DNA from: Methylobacterium sp. Leaf125
Lineage (GTDB): Bacteria; Pseudomonadota; Alphaproteobacteria; Rhizobiales; Beijerinckiaceae
NCBI RefSeq assembly: GCF_001423085.1
Contig: NZ_LMNU01000046.1
Coordinates: forward strand, 62,001-126,000
Length of the DNA: 64,000 nt
Direction: 5' to 3'
The first letter of the stretch is position 1. Each line of letters opens with the position of its first letter. This document shows positions 44,263 to 53,533 of this stretch, one piece after another. The notes below the pieces were generated by a model that did no database searches, was not told the DNA's origin, and saw only the letters and a list, made by a program, of their open reading frames with translations. The position numbers were made by a program, and so were the translations under genes.

Positions 44263-45588
44263 TCACGTCCGCAGGAACTGCGCGAGCTCCAGGAACGCGT
44301 CCTGGCTCGCCGCCATGCCGGGTTCCTGACGCAGGGCCTCGTAGATCCGCGGAACCAGGAGGATGGCCTGATCGAGCTCGGCATCCTCGCCGGCGCGGTA
44401 GCCGCCCATCAGGCGCAGGTCGCGGGTTTCCTCGAAGCGGGCCATCATGGCCTTGAGGCGCCGGACGAGTTCGCGCTGCTCGGGCGTCCAGACCTCGGAG
44501 GCGAGGCGCGAGATCGACCCGAGGAGATGCATCGCCGGATAGCGGCCCTGCTCGGCGATGGCCCGGTCGAGGACCACGTGCCCGTCGAGGGTGCCGCGGA
44601 TCGAATCCGCCACTGGGTCGTTGTGATCGTCGCCGTCGACCAGCACCGAGAAGACGCCCGTGATGGTGCCGGCGCCGTCGAGGCCGGGGCCGGCCCGCTC
44701 GAGGAGGCGGGGCAGATCGGAGAACACGCTCGGCGGATAGCCCCGCGCCACCGCCGGCTCGCCGGCCGCCAGGGCCACGTCGCGGGCCGCATGGGCGTAG
44801 CGCGTCACGGAATCCACGATGAGCAGCACGGATTCGCCGGCGTCGCGAAACGATTCCGCGATGGCGAGCGCCATCTTGGGCGCCTGCCGGCGCATCATCG
44901 GGCTCTCGTCCCCGGTGGAGACGACGATGACGGCCCGGGCCCGGTTGGGCGCCATCGCCCCGTCCAGGAATTCGCGCACCTCGCGGCCGCGCTCGCCCAC
45001 CAGGGCCACGACGACGCTGTCGAAGCCGGTGGCTCCGGCGAGCATCGCCAGCAGGGTCGACTTGCCGACGCCGGAGCCGGCGAAGATGCCGATGCGCTGG
45101 CCGAGGCAGAGGGGCGTGAACAGGTCGAGGGCGCGAACCCCCGTGCGCAGGGGCTGCGTCACCCGCGCCCGTTCCATGGCGGGCGGCGGCGCGGCTTCCA
45201 GCGGCACGGCGCGGGCGCCCGGGACGAGGTCGCCGAGGCCGTCGATGGGACGCCCGAGGGCATCGATCACCCGGCCCTTCCAGCTCGGATCGGGGCGCAG
45301 GGTCGGGTCGCCGAGGCGATAGGCCAGGGTTCCGATCCCGGCCTCGATCCGGGCATCGAACGGCTTCACCGTCACGCCGCCGGCATCCACGCGCACGACC
45401 TCGCCGATCTGCTCGCGGCCATTGGCCCGGAAGCCCATGCGGTCGCCGAGGGTCATGAACGGCGCCACGCCGGCGACGCGGGCCGCGCTGGCGGTGACCT
45501 CCTGGATCGGCCCGCCGACGCGCACCAGGGGCAGGGCCTCGCGGCCCGTCGCCAGGGCCGCGCCGAGGCGGTCGAGGACATCGGGCAT
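44263..45588 (-). CDS. fliI: Flagellum-specific ATPase FliI
   Basis: 441-residue F1-beta-like ATPase of the export apparatus. Walker A is GSGVGKST (about residues 171-178), then VVVALVGERGREVREFLDGA and VLLIVDSVTRYAHAARDVAL with the Walker B/DSVTR box, and YPPSVFSDLPRLLERAG, all FliI landmarks. It lies four bases after flgF in the flgF-fliI order of rhizobia. C-terminal end is normal. Confidence 0.96.
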   Translation of the reverse strand: MPDVLDRLGAALATGREALPLVRVGGPIQEVTASAARVAGVAPFMTLGDRMGFRANGREQIGEVVRVDAGGVTVKPFDARIEAGIGTLAYRLGDPTLRPDPSWKGRVIDALGRPIDGLGDLVPGARAVPLEAAPPPAMERARVTQPLRTGVRALDLFTPLCLGQRIGIFAGSGVGKSTLLAMLAGATGFDSVVVALVGERGREVREFLDGAMAPNRARAVIVVSTGDESPMMRRQAPKMALAIAESFRDAGESVLLIVDSVTRYAHAARDVALAAGEPAVARGYPPSVFSDLPRLLERAGPGLDGAGTITGVFSVLVDGDDHNDPVADSIRGTLDGHVVLDRAIAEQGRYPAMHLLGSISRLASEVWTPEQRELVRRLKAMMARFEETRDLRLMGGYRAGEDAELDQAILLVPRIYEALRQEPGMAASQDAFLELAQFLRT

Positions 45589-45592
45589 CGGC

Positions 45593-46318
45593 TCAGCCCT
45601 GCGGGCTCAGGGAGCGGATCGCCCCGGAGAAGGTGGTCTCGGTCTCGGAGCTGAGGGTCGCGGCGCTCTCGAAGGCGCGCTGGATGGTGATGAGCTTCGT
45701 CATCTCCAGCACCGGGTTGACGTTGGCGCCCTCCACGAAGCCCTGGACCATGCCCATGCGGGTGAAGTCCTGCACCGGGGTCGCCGGCAGGCTGGTGCTG
45801 ACGCCGTTCGGCTCGGCACGGGTGAGCGTGCTCTTCGGGTCGAGGGTGAAGAGGCCGATGGCGCCGACCTGGTTGATGCCCTGGGAGACGCTGCCGTCGC
45901 GCCCGATGGTGGGCGGACCGGCCTGCGGATCGAGCAGGATCGGCGCGCCGCCGGGATCCAGCATCGGCTGGCCGGTGAGGTTGCGCAGCTGGCCCAGCGC
46001 ATCCATCGTCATGCGGCCGTCGCGGGTATAGACGGGGCCCTTGGCACCGCGCACGGCGAACCAGGCCTCGCCCTGGACCGCCACGTCGAGGGGGCTGTCC
46101 GTCTTGATCGTCGGTCCGGCGCGCTGGGAGATGTAGGTGTCGCCGGAGGACGCGAAGGCGATGGCGCCCTTGGTGGCCTGGGCGAGGAGCGCGGTGAACT
46201 TGGTGTCCTCGGCGCGGTAACCGCTGGTGGAGAGGTTGGCGACGTTGTTGGCGACCGCGTTCAGCCGCTTGTCCATCGCGATCTGCGCGGAGAGCGAAAC
46301 GTAGAGGGCGTTCTGCAT
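45593..46318 (-). CDS. flgF: Flagellar basal-body rod protein FlgF
   Basis: 241-residue proximal rod protein. It starts MQNALYVSLSAQIAMDKRLN with VANNVANLSTSGYRAEDTKF, has the VQGEAWFAVRG motif and ends with VNPVLEMTKLITIQRAFESAA. In gene order it precedes fliI and follows the DUF1217 gene, as in Sinorhizobium. Confidence 0.93.
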   Translation of the reverse strand: MQNALYVSLSAQIAMDKRLNAVANNVANLSTSGYRAEDTKFTALLAQATKGAIAFASSGDTYISQRAGPTIKTDSPLDVAVQGEAWFAVRGAKGPVYTRDGRMTMDALGQLRNLTGQPMLDPGGAPILLDPQAGPPTIGRDGSVSQGINQVGAIGLFTLDPKSTLTRAEPNGVSTSLPATPVQDFTRMGMVQGFVEGANVNPVLEMTKLITIQRAFESAATLSSETETTFSGAIRSLSPQG

Positions 46319-46324
46319 GGCGCC

Positions 46325-47101
46325 TCAGTTCCCCGTTCGGATGCGCTGGAGGCTGAGCAGCAGGCTCGCGTCGAGCCCCTGCGTCGACGAATCGGCGAAC
46401 AGGTTGAGGATGGGCGCCGAGGCGGCGTTGTTCTGGGCGTCCCAGATCGCGGTGAAGCGCTGCACGAAGCGCTGCAACTTGTCCGGGTCCTTGAAGCTCG
46501 CCAGATCCACCCGCTTCTCGATGATCGCCGCCTGGCTGGCGATGCCGTCCGCGCTGGACCCGTCGGGCAGTCCCAGGACGGTCTTGACCACCTGCGACAG
46601 GGCCGGGTCTCCCAGCACGCCGTAGCCCGAGGAGACGGTGGGCGCCTTGCGGGCGAAGTACAGGGCGAGACGCACGCCGGCATCCTCGCTGCCCGCATCG
46701 GTTTCCAGGGTCTGGCGCAGGTAGGCGGTGGTGGTCTCCGAGGTGGCGGCGGCCCGGGTCGTGGCGGCCGCGCCGTAGGTGTCGAAATCGAAGGCGCTGG
46801 CGAAGGCGACGTAGCGGTCGTCGGCGAGACGGTTGGCGAAGGCCCTCGGGTCCAGGACCCCCTCGGTCAGGACCTTGCGCATGAAGGCCTTGGCGTAGGT
46901 CATGTCCTCCAGGCCATAGGCCTTCATCGCGTAGGTGTAGAGGCGCCGGTCGCCGAGGAAGTCGTCGATGGATTTCACGTCGCCGATCTTGGCCTTGTAG
47001 TAGGCGGTCTCGCGGGCGACGTCGGGCTGTGCGGCCTTGCGCGCCAGGGTCGCGTCGAGGTCGCGGGCGATCAGACGGTAGCTCGTGAAGGTGCTCGTCA
47101 T
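46325..47101 (-). CDS. DUF1217 family flagellar-locus protein
   Basis: 258-residue protein of unknown function, upstream of flgF in many Hyphomicrobiales. It starts MTSTFTSYRLIARDLDATLA and has YYKAKIGDVKSIDDFLGDRR, FMRKVLTEGVLDPRAFANRL and a helical C-terminus (FVQRFTAIWDAQNNAASAPI). No signal peptide or TM, so cytoplasmic or an export substrate. An in-frame upstream extension is discarded. Family recognised from layout and context; function not known. Confidence 0.75.
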   Translation of the reverse strand: MTSTFTSYRLIARDLDATLARKAAQPDVARETAYYKAKIGDVKSIDDFLGDRRLYTYAMKAYGLEDMTYAKAFMRKVLTEGVLDPRAFANRLADDRYVAFASAFDFDTYGAAATTRAAATSETTTAYLRQTLETDAGSEDAGVRLALYFARKAPTVSSGYGVLGDPALSQVVKTVLGLPDGSSADGIASQAAIIEKRVDLASFKDPDKLQRFVQRFTAIWDAQNNAASAPILNLFADSSTQGLDASLLLSLQRIRTGN

Positions 47102-47270
47102 GGCAGGACGCGATCGCTCGTGCGGCGCGGTGGCATCGCCGGATGGAAGGATGGGGGCGGACACGGCCGGCCCGGGAAGGCTCCCGGCAGCGGAGCCAGG
47201 GCGGCGCCCGTCTGCTCTAGAGCGCATGGCTTGCGGCAGGCTGGTGCCGGGGCGGGGCCTCGCCCGGACG

Positions 47271-47828
47271 TCACAGCGGGGACGGCCCGATGATCGTCTC
47301 CGAGGTGATCACGACCCAGCCGGACCCGGTGGCGCGAATGGAGAGGATGCGGCCCGCGCCCGGCAGGACGGCGCCCGGCACGACCTGGCGCAGGCCCTCG
47401 GGGCCTTCCACCAGGGCCGCGCCCTCGGTCACCCGGCGCAGGACGTAGCCGCGCGCCTTCGCGGGGGATTCGCTCCGCTCCTCGTCGGATTGCGGCGGGA
47501 CGGGATCGGGCAGCGCGCCGGTGGTGGTCGGATCGAGATCGAGGGCCGCCTCGCGGGTGGGGGCGACGGTTCGCTTCCAGGCGAAGCCGCCAGCCACCGC
47601 CGGCAGGAAGGGCTGGACCGAGTAGGTGTTCGTCGCCCCCGTGATCGCGTAGGCCGCGAAGGTGCCGGAGACGACGGCGAGGCCGAGGCAGATGCCGATG
47701 GCGGCGCGCTCCACGGCGGCGGCCCGGGACCGGCGCAGGACCTCGGCCCCGGCCGAGGGACGGGTGTAGCCGGGACGCGGCGAGAGCGGGGTGGCGGCGC
47801 GACGGGAGAGGGTCGTGGTCATGGCCAT
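47271..47828 (-). CDS. Unknown membrane protein of flagellar cluster
   Basis: 185-residue protein with a Ser/Arg-rich N-terminus, one TM (AAIGICLGLAVVSGTFAAYAI, about residues 42-62) and a periplasmic/extracytoplasmic C-terminal domain (RGYVLRRVTEGAALVEGPEG, IRATGSGWVVITSETIIG). No family recognised. It is the last minus gene before a divergent promoter region shared with the PilZ-like gene. ATG 47828 chosen; another in-frame ATG at 47822 is close. Confidence 0.55.
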   Translation of the reverse strand: MAMTTTLSRRAATPLSPRPGYTRPSAGAEVLRRSRAAAVERAAIGICLGLAVVSGTFAAYAITGATNTYSVQPFLPAVAGGFAWKRTVAPTREAALDLDPTTTGALPDPVPPQSDEERSESPAKARGYVLRRVTEGAALVEGPEGLRQVVPGAVLPGAGRILSIRATGSGWVVITSETIIGPSPL

Positions 47829-47963
47829 CGCAAGAGGAAGCCGGCGGACGTCACTGAACACTCCCATGTTATAGTTACCAAAGCGTTAAGGCTGGGTCTG
47901 GATCGACAGTCCGGACACCCGCTGTTAAGCCTGCGCGCAGGTTGCAGACAGGACAGCGGGACG

Positions 47964-48257
47964 ATGGCGGATTGGCAGGAGGCGGTTGCCCGGGGAGACC
48001 GGCCCGCGCGCACGCCCGCGCCGAAGCGCTTCCGCGTGATGCAGCAGGGCCGCATCGTCCTCGGCCCGGAACGGCTCGTGGCCTGCATCGTCCGGGACCT
48101 CTCGCCGAAGGGCGCCAGCCTGCGCCTGCCGCGCCCGACCCCGCTGCCCGAGCGCTTCGACCTCGTCATCGCCGGCCACGAACTCCGGACCGTCGCGGTC
48201 CAGCTGCGCTGGCAGCGCGCCGACTTCGCCGGCGTGACCTTCCTGACGCAGGACTGA
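47964..48257 (+). CDS. PilZ-domain protein, degenerate c-di-GMP motif
   Basis: 97-residue single-domain PilZ protein. The second motif DLSPKGA (DxSxxG) is intact; the first RxxxR motif is altered (PKRFRVMQQGR), so c-di-GMP binding is uncertain. The core beta strands AVQLRWQRADFAGVTFLTQD match the PilZ fold. It starts at ATG 47964; the in-frame extension upstream runs over the minus gene. It may modulate motility, given flagellin 330 bases downstream. Confidence 0.7.
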   Translation: MADWQEAVARGDRPARTPAPKRFRVMQQGRIVLGPERLVACIVRDLSPKGASLRLPRPTPLPERFDLVIAGHELRTVAVQLRWQRADFAGVTFLTQD

Positions 48258-48587
48258 GAACAGGCCCGACGCACAACCCAGACTGGCATTCGGTGCATCC
48301 GGGACAGGCCCGGGCGATCGGCCTTAAGCTCCTGCTAAGTCGGAGCGGGCATAGTCGCCTCATCGGCAAGCGACTGTCCCGGATCGGGACGGAAGCCCCT
48401 CGATACGAGCGCGGTGGATAGGTTTCGTGGACCTATAGACATGATGTCGTCCCACCGGTCCGGTGAAAATCCGGGATGTATGAAGCAATACTAGGACCTC
48501 ACTCAGGGATCCCTATCGCCCTCGCGGCGTATTGCTCGGCGACGCACACGAATTCCTTGTAATTCCTGTCAACCGGACATCCTCGCA
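48258..48587. other. 330-base leader region of fliC
   Basis: Gene-free spacer between the PilZ-like gene and flagellin. It should hold the fliC promoter and mRNA leader, the expected target of FlbT. I see AT-rich patches and an AGGGATCCCT palindrome at about 48503-48512, but no promoter consensus I can defend. Confidence 0.5.
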
Positions 48588-49877
48588 ATGACCAGCCTGC
48601 TGACCAACAACGCCGCCATGACGGCGCTGACGACCCTCAAGAACATCACGACCCAGCTCGACGTGACCAGCAACCGGGTCTCGACCGGCCTGCGCGTGTC
48701 GTCCGCGGCCGACAACGCCGCCTACTGGTCGATCGCCACCACCGTCCGCGCCGACAACGGCTCGCTCGGCGCCATCAAGGACGTGCTCGGGATCGGCAGC
48801 TCCTCGATCGACACGGCCTATAACGGCATCAACGCCATCATCGAGAACGTGAAGAACCTGCGCAACCAGCTGACCTCGGCCCTGTCCTCGAACGTGGACC
48901 GCGCCAAGGTTCAGTTCGAAATCTCGGCGATCCAGTCGACCATGAAGGCCACGGCCGACTCGTCGGTCATGAGCGGGCAGAACTGGCTCTCGGTCGACTC
49001 GTCCAGCGCGAAGTTCGCAGCCACGCAGAAGATCACGGCCGGCTTCTCCCGCGACATTGCCGGCGGCATCAAGTTCTCCGAGGTGTCGATCAACGTCGGC
49101 AACGCCGGCGGCCTGAAGCTCTACGATGCGGGCGCGAGCGCCGGTACGTCGGGTAAGGTCACGGCGGCGGCCTCCTTCGGCCCCACCACCGATGTCTCGA
49201 CCGCGATCGCCTTCTCGGTCAACGCCGGCGGCGGTGCCGTGACCGTCACCCTGAATGCTGCGAAATTCCCCGCGGCCTCGGGCTTCGACCCGACCAAGGT
49301 CACGAGCGATCAGATCGTTGCAGAGATCAACAACCAGCTGGCGGCTGATCCCAAGACCAACGGCGCCGTGACGGCGAGCCTGGACGAGGACGGCCGTCTC
49401 CAGTTCGAGACGACCAAGCTCGGGGCTTCCGCCTCGGTCGTCGTGACCTTCACGGCCGCCGGCCTCGGGTTCGGCACGACCGCTCAGACGGGTACCGGCG
49501 TCGCCGGAACTGCGGCCTCCAAGGGTATCCTGGACAGCGTGGATGCGATCACCGGCAAGTCGGTGAGCAACATCGATATCTCCACCGCCACCGACGCCCA
49601 GGTGAAGGCCTACATCACCCAGGTCGACAAGGCCCTGGCCGCCATGACCAACACCGCGACCTCGCTCGGTTCGAGCAAGAAGCAGGTCGATGGCCAGAAG
49701 GCGTTCATCGACACCCTGATGAAGGCCAACGACCGGACGATCGGCACCCTCGTCGATGCCGACATCGAGGAGGAGTCCACGAAGCTCAAGGCCCTGCAGA
49801 CCCAGCAGCAGCTCGGCGTGCAGGCCCTCAGCATCGCCAACTCGGCCAGCCAGAACGTCCTCTCGCTCTTCCGCTAA
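48588..49877 (+). CDS. fliC: Flagellin
   Basis: 429-residue filament subunit. The N-terminal D0/D1 helices (MTSLLTNNAAMTALTTLKNI, SNRVSTGLRVSSAADNAAYW) and the C-terminal D0 helix (QQQLGVQALSIANSASQNVL followed by SLFR) are conserved; the centre is Ala/Thr/Gly-rich and variable. It has the alphaproteobacterial N-terminal style. The gene has its own promoter region and a double hairpin terminator. Single flagellin in this window. Confidence 0.97.
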   Translation: MTSLLTNNAAMTALTTLKNITTQLDVTSNRVSTGLRVSSAADNAAYWSIATTVRADNGSLGAIKDVLGIGSSSIDTAYNGINAIIENVKNLRNQLTSALSSNVDRAKVQFEISAIQSTMKATADSSVMSGQNWLSVDSSSAKFAATQKITAGFSRDIAGGIKFSEVSINVGNAGGLKLYDAGASAGTSGKVTAAASFGPTTDVSTAIAFSVNAGGGAVTVTLNAAKFPAASGFDPTKVTSDQIVAEINNQLAADPKTNGAVTASLDEDGRLQFETTKLGASASVVVTFTAAGLGFGTTAQTGTGVAGTAASKGILDSVDAITGKSVSNIDISTATDAQVKAYITQVDKALAAMTNTATSLGSSKKQVDGQKAFIDTLMKANDRTIGTLVDADIEEESTKLKALQTQQQLGVQALSIANSASQNVLSLFR

Positions 49878-49885
49878 GCCGCACG

Positions 49886-49910
49886 GCGCCCCCGGAGGAT
49901 CCGGGGGCGC
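49886..49910 (+). terminator. Hairpin after fliC (first of two)
   Basis: Perfect 11-base inverted repeat (49886-49896 and 49900-49910) with a 3-base loop, nine bases after the fliC stop. No T-run, so it may stabilise the mRNA end. Confidence 0.6.
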
Positions 49911-49918
49911 TCCACGCG

Positions 49919-49957
49919 AAAAAGGCCACGCGTCCGCGAGGAGGCGTGGCCTTTTTT
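49919..49957 (+). terminator. Rho-independent terminator of fliC
   Basis: Inverted repeat 49919-49931 and 49944-49956, GGCCACGC stem flanked by A-run on one side and a T6 run on the other. Symmetry suggests it also serves the convergent regulator gene on the minus strand. Confidence 0.9.
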
Positions 49958-49998
49958 CGATTCCGGAGGGTGCGCGACCGCGACGGGGCCCGCGCGGA

Positions 49999-50673
49999 TC
50001 AGCCCACGAAGGTGTAGCCGGCCAGCCGCTTGGCCTCGATCGGGTCGTAGCCGAGGCGCATGCGCAGCTTCTTGCGCAGCTTGCTAATGTGGCCCTCGAC
50101 CACGCTCTCCTCCACGTCGGTGCCGTGGTCGGCATAGACCGCGGTGAAGATCTGCGCCCGGCTGAGCTGCCGGCCGCGATGGCTGGCGAAATACTCGAGG
50201 ATGTGCCGCTCGCGGCGCGGCAGGATCAGGCTGATCCCGTCGATCTCCGGGTCGCGGCCGTCGGAGAAGACCTTGAGGCGGCCGCTGCGATCCTGGGCGG
50301 GGGGCGCCTGGATCTCGCCGCGGATACCGCGCCGGCGGATCGCCTCGGCCCGGGCTAGGATCTCGCGGACATGGACCGGGCGGCGCACGACGTCGTCGAT
50401 GCCGGCGGTGAAGAGGTCGAGGGTCTGCTCCAGGGAGCGGGTCTCGTTGAGGGCGATGATCGGTGCCTGGGAGAAGCTGCGGATCGCGGCGGTCCGGCTG
50501 GCGCGATCGGCGCATTCGCCGAGCACGATCCCCTTGAGGGCATCGGCCGGGTTTCCGGCGAGCCAGGCCAGGAAGTCGTCAGCATTGGTGCCACGCGCCG
50601 GAACCGATTGCGCGTTGAAGCCCGCCACGTACTCGGCGGCAACCGAGTGCCGCTCATCGACAACGATATACAT
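49999..50673 (-). CDS. ftcR: FtcR/Rem-like atypical OmpR-type flagellar regulator
   Basis: 224-residue transcription factor. The N-terminal receiver-like domain (MYIVVDERHSVAAEYVAGFN) lacks the usual phosphorylatable Asp: the phospho-strand reads LKGIVLGECA. The C-terminal winged-helix part has YFASHRGRQLSRAQIFTAVY and SVVEGHISKLRKKLRMRLGY, an OmpR-type DNA-binding domain. Orphan regulators of this build, FtcR in Brucella and Rem in Sinorhizobium, control flagellar genes. Ends convergent to fliC. ATG 50673 gives the correct N-terminus. Confidence 0.8.
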   Translation of the reverse strand: MYIVVDERHSVAAEYVAGFNAQSVPARGTNADDFLAWLAGNPADALKGIVLGECADRASRTAAIRSFSQAPIIALNETRSLEQTLDLFTAGIDDVVRRPVHVREILARAEAIRRRGIRGEIQAPPAQDRSGRLKVFSDGRDPEIDGISLILPRRERHILEYFASHRGRQLSRAQIFTAVYADHGTDVEESVVEGHISKLRKKLRMRLGYDPIEAKRLAGYTFVG

Positions 50674-51098
50674 TCCAGCGCCCCGCCGAAAACGAACTGT
50701 TATGCAAACCCACCGGACGATCACCTGGGAAGCGGAGCGACTTCGTTGTTCGCCCTTGATACCCAAGCTTTACTTGATGATGACTTCGCAGCGACATCTC
50801 TTTGGGGGGATGTATTTGCTGCCGTCCGGCGCTTTGCGTTAAGAATGTTTCTTTAAGGAAATGGTTAATTTTGAATTAAGTGAATCGGCGTCCTGTGATC
50901 CCGGGCCGATTTTGGGGCGTTTGGCATACCAGACGTGCCTCCGGAGGCGTCGGATGTGGCAAATCGATCACGGTTTCGCGAACGGCCGGATCCGATTCCC
51001 CGCGCCGTACGAATCGCGCGAGCAGCATGCGGGACCTGTTCGGAGCGCCGACCGCGACGGCGGGCGCCGGGCCGAGGGCCGCGCGCCGGGACCGCGCC
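50674..51098. other. 425-base spacer with AT-rich promoter region
   Basis: Upstream region of the regulator, AT-richer than its surroundings between about 50700 and 50890, probably its promoter and any autoregulatory sites. I see no gene or clear operator; the rest is GC-rich without coding features. Confidence 0.5.
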
Positions 51099-53378
51099 TC
51101 AGGCGCTCCGCGCCGCGGCGGGGGCCAGGGTCTCGCCCAGGAGTTCGATCTGGGCGACGAGGCGGGTCAGGCCTTCGCTGCGGGGAACCGAGGGCATCGG
51201 CGGTGACGTGCCCTCGCCTTCGCCCCCGAGGCTCGACAGGGTCGCGGTGATCCAGCCGCTCCAGGCCGCGAGCGCCTCGGGTTCGGCCACCTCGACGGCG
51301 TAGCGCAGGGCGGTGAGACGGGCCGAGATCCGCCGCAGGGTGGCGTCCGCCACCATGGCGGATTCCACCTGCGGGTGTCGCCCGGCCCGGGGCTGCTGGA
51401 GGGCGCGGGCGAGGGCGGCTTCGAGGTCGTTGAGGGCGAGGCCGGCACCCCGGGCGGCCTGGGCCCGCAGGCCGCTGGCCTCCGCTTCGGGCCCGGCGCA
51501 GAGCACCGCCCGGGCAAAGGCCGCATGGGCCCGCACCGCCTTGCGCAGTTCGATGCGTACCTGATCGGGCTCCCAGATCGGCCAGAGCACGAGGGCGCTG
51601 GCCACCGCGATGAGGCCGCCCAGGAGGGTGAGGAGGGCGCGCATGCCCGCCACCTCCCAGGAGCCGTGCCCGGGCTCCACCACCTCGACGAGGAGGACCA
51701 CGAGCGGCGTCAGGCAGGCGATGAAGACGCCGTAGCTCACCTGCCGGGCGGCAAAGCCGATGATGCTCAAGGGAAAGACCAGGGCGGCCAGGGCCAGGGG
51801 CGAGGTGGCGAAGCTGGCGAGGATGGCCCCGATCAGGCCGCCGAGCACCGTGCCGCCGATCCGCTCCAGGGCCCGCTGCCAAGTGGCGGCGTAGAAGGGC
51901 TGCATCGTCAGCACCACCGTCATGGTGAGCCAGTGGGCGAACGGCCCGGCCCAGACGAGGGTCGCCCAGAGGGCGGGGGCCGCCACCACGGTGGCGCGCA
52001 CGGCGTGGCGCAGGTTGGCGGAGGCGACGGTGAAATTGGTGCTGAGCGGCCCGAGGAGTCGGGTCCCGAGGGGGAGGCTGGCCCGGCCCAGCAGGGCGCC
52101 GCCGGGCCGGTAGCCGTCCGGCGTCGAGAGTTTCGCGCCGATGCGGACGCGGTCGAGGATGCGGGTGGCGAGATCGTGCAGCCCGCGGTCATGGGCGAGG
52201 CGCCGGGTGCTCCGGTCGATCGCCCGGTCCAGGCGGGCGAGGTCGATCACGCTGTCGTCGCGGATGGCCCGGGCGATCACCCCGAGGAGCGGACGCAGGC
52301 GGCGCAGGAAGCGGCGGGCCATCCGGCGCCGGCGCGGGTCCGGCTCGCCCTCGATCAGGTCCGAGACCGCGATCAGGGCGGCGAAGATCTGCTCGGCCGC
52401 CTCCAGGCGGATCAGGGCCTGGGCCGTGCGGTCCGAGATGCGCTCGCGGCTGCGGGCGAGGTCGACGATCACCGTCCGGGCCTGCTCAATCGCCTCGCGC
52501 ACACCCCGGCGGTGGGCCCGGGCATGCCGGTCGAAAGCCTGCAGATCGAAGGTCTGGCGGTCGAAGATCTGGCGGGCCCCGCCCCGGGCGGCGGCCTTGG
52601 TCTCGGAATTTTCCGGCCAGGCGAGATTCTCGGGCCAGGTCAGGGAGGCGAGATCCTCGAGATCGTCGCAGAGGCGGGTCAGGCGGCGCCAGACCTCGGC
52701 CACCGCGCGATGCGTCGGGCGATAGGGATGGAGGCGCCACAGGAGGAGCGCCAGCAGCGTCGCCCACAGGCCTCCGGCGCTGAAGACCAAGCCCGCCACC
52801 AGGGCCTGGTCAGGGGTGAGCGGCCGGTCCAGGGCAAAGCACAGGACGAGGACCAGGACGTTGCCGGCGGCCTGGGCCTGCACTCCCCAGACCCGGGCGT
52901 AGGTGCAGCCGAAGATGACGATGCCGGCGAGCGGCACCACCGGCAGCGGCCCGAGCGGCTGCATCAGGCCGAACAGCCCCCAGATGATCCCGCCGAGGAG
53001 CGAGAACACCGTCAGCACGAGGAGGCGCGAGCGCATCGGGCCGCCCGCATCGGCGAAGCAGGCGAGGTTCGCCGCGAGCGCCACGGTGAGGAGCGGCGGC
53101 CAGGGAAACCCTTCGTGCAGCAGGATGACGAGGCCGAAGGCCAGGGCCGCCCGCACCCCGTCGACGAGGCTGAGGCCGCGGGGATCGAGGCCGATCGGCA
53201 GGCGCGTGAGGTCGAGCCCCGGATTGGTCAGCGTCCCGCGGCCCCGCAGGAAGGCGGCCGCGCGCACCCGCCGGCGTCGGCTCCCCTCGGGGCCGGTCGG
53301 GGCAGGCGTCGACGGGCCGGGGGTAGACCGGGTGGGACTGGACCGGGTGGAAGGGGGCCGGGTGGAGGACGAAGGCAT
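51099..53378 (-). CDS. FUSC-family efflux transporter
   Basis: 759-residue inner-membrane protein with the FUSC (fusaric acid resistance, aromatic acid exporter) layout: two hydrophobic TM blocks (about 65-200 and 440-610, with LTMTVVLTMQPFYAATWQRA and RIGGTVLGGLIGAILASF) separated by a large soluble helical domain. It may form the pump of an AaeB/MdtO-like system. The N-terminus carries a 15-base repeat (TRSS/PTRS), and the soluble part a second 15-base repeat giving FDRQTFDLQAFDRH. Start ATG 53378 covers the hydrophilic N-terminus. No partner gene adjacent. Confidence 0.82.
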   Translation of the reverse strand: MPSSSTRPPSTRSSPTRSTPGPSTPAPTGPEGSRRRRVRAAAFLRGRGTLTNPGLDLTRLPIGLDPRGLSLVDGVRAALAFGLVILLHEGFPWPPLLTVALAANLACFADAGGPMRSRLLVLTVFSLLGGIIWGLFGLMQPLGPLPVVPLAGIVIFGCTYARVWGVQAQAAGNVLVLVLCFALDRPLTPDQALVAGLVFSAGGLWATLLALLLWRLHPYRPTHRAVAEVWRRLTRLCDDLEDLASLTWPENLAWPENSETKAAARGGARQIFDRQTFDLQAFDRHARAHRRGVREAIEQARTVIVDLARSRERISDRTAQALIRLEAAEQIFAALIAVSDLIEGEPDPRRRRMARRFLRRLRPLLGVIARAIRDDSVIDLARLDRAIDRSTRRLAHDRGLHDLATRILDRVRIGAKLSTPDGYRPGGALLGRASLPLGTRLLGPLSTNFTVASANLRHAVRATVVAAPALWATLVWAGPFAHWLTMTVVLTMQPFYAATWQRALERIGGTVLGGLIGAILASFATSPLALAALVFPLSIIGFAARQVSYGVFIACLTPLVVLLVEVVEPGHGSWEVAGMRALLTLLGGLIAVASALVLWPIWEPDQVRIELRKAVRAHAAFARAVLCAGPEAEASGLRAQAARGAGLALNDLEAALARALQQPRAGRHPQVESAMVADATLRRISARLTALRYAVEVAEPEALAAWSGWITATLSSLGGEGEGTSPPMPSVPRSEGLTRLVAQIELLGETLAPAAARSA
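52531..52575. repeat. 15-base tandem repeat (3 copies) in FUSC gene
   Basis: Units 52531-52545, 52546-52560 and 52561-52575, all starting tcgaa, encode the QIFDRQTFDLQAFDRH stretch. Confidence 0.85.
53327..53371. repeat. 15-base tandem repeat (3 copies) in FUSC N-terminus
   Basis: Units 53327-53341, 53342-53356 and 53357-53371 share the core ccgggtgg and lie at the 5' end of the FUSC gene. Confidence 0.8.
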
Positions 53379-53533
53379 CGCGGACGAGCGGAACTCCCGG
53401 CGGGCGCAGGCCTGCCGTACCTCCGCGATCTAGGGCGCATCCGTCTCGCGTGGAACCGCCAGGCTCGGCACGGGAGCCCTGCGCGACGCGGGAGCCTTCC
53501 GTATCCCGCAGGGCGAGACGCCGGTGCCCGAGG

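Noticed and set aside
48421..48587. Sigma-54-like promoter of flagellin
   Set aside because: A TGGCA-N-GC-like match seen upstream has wrong spacing between the two elements.
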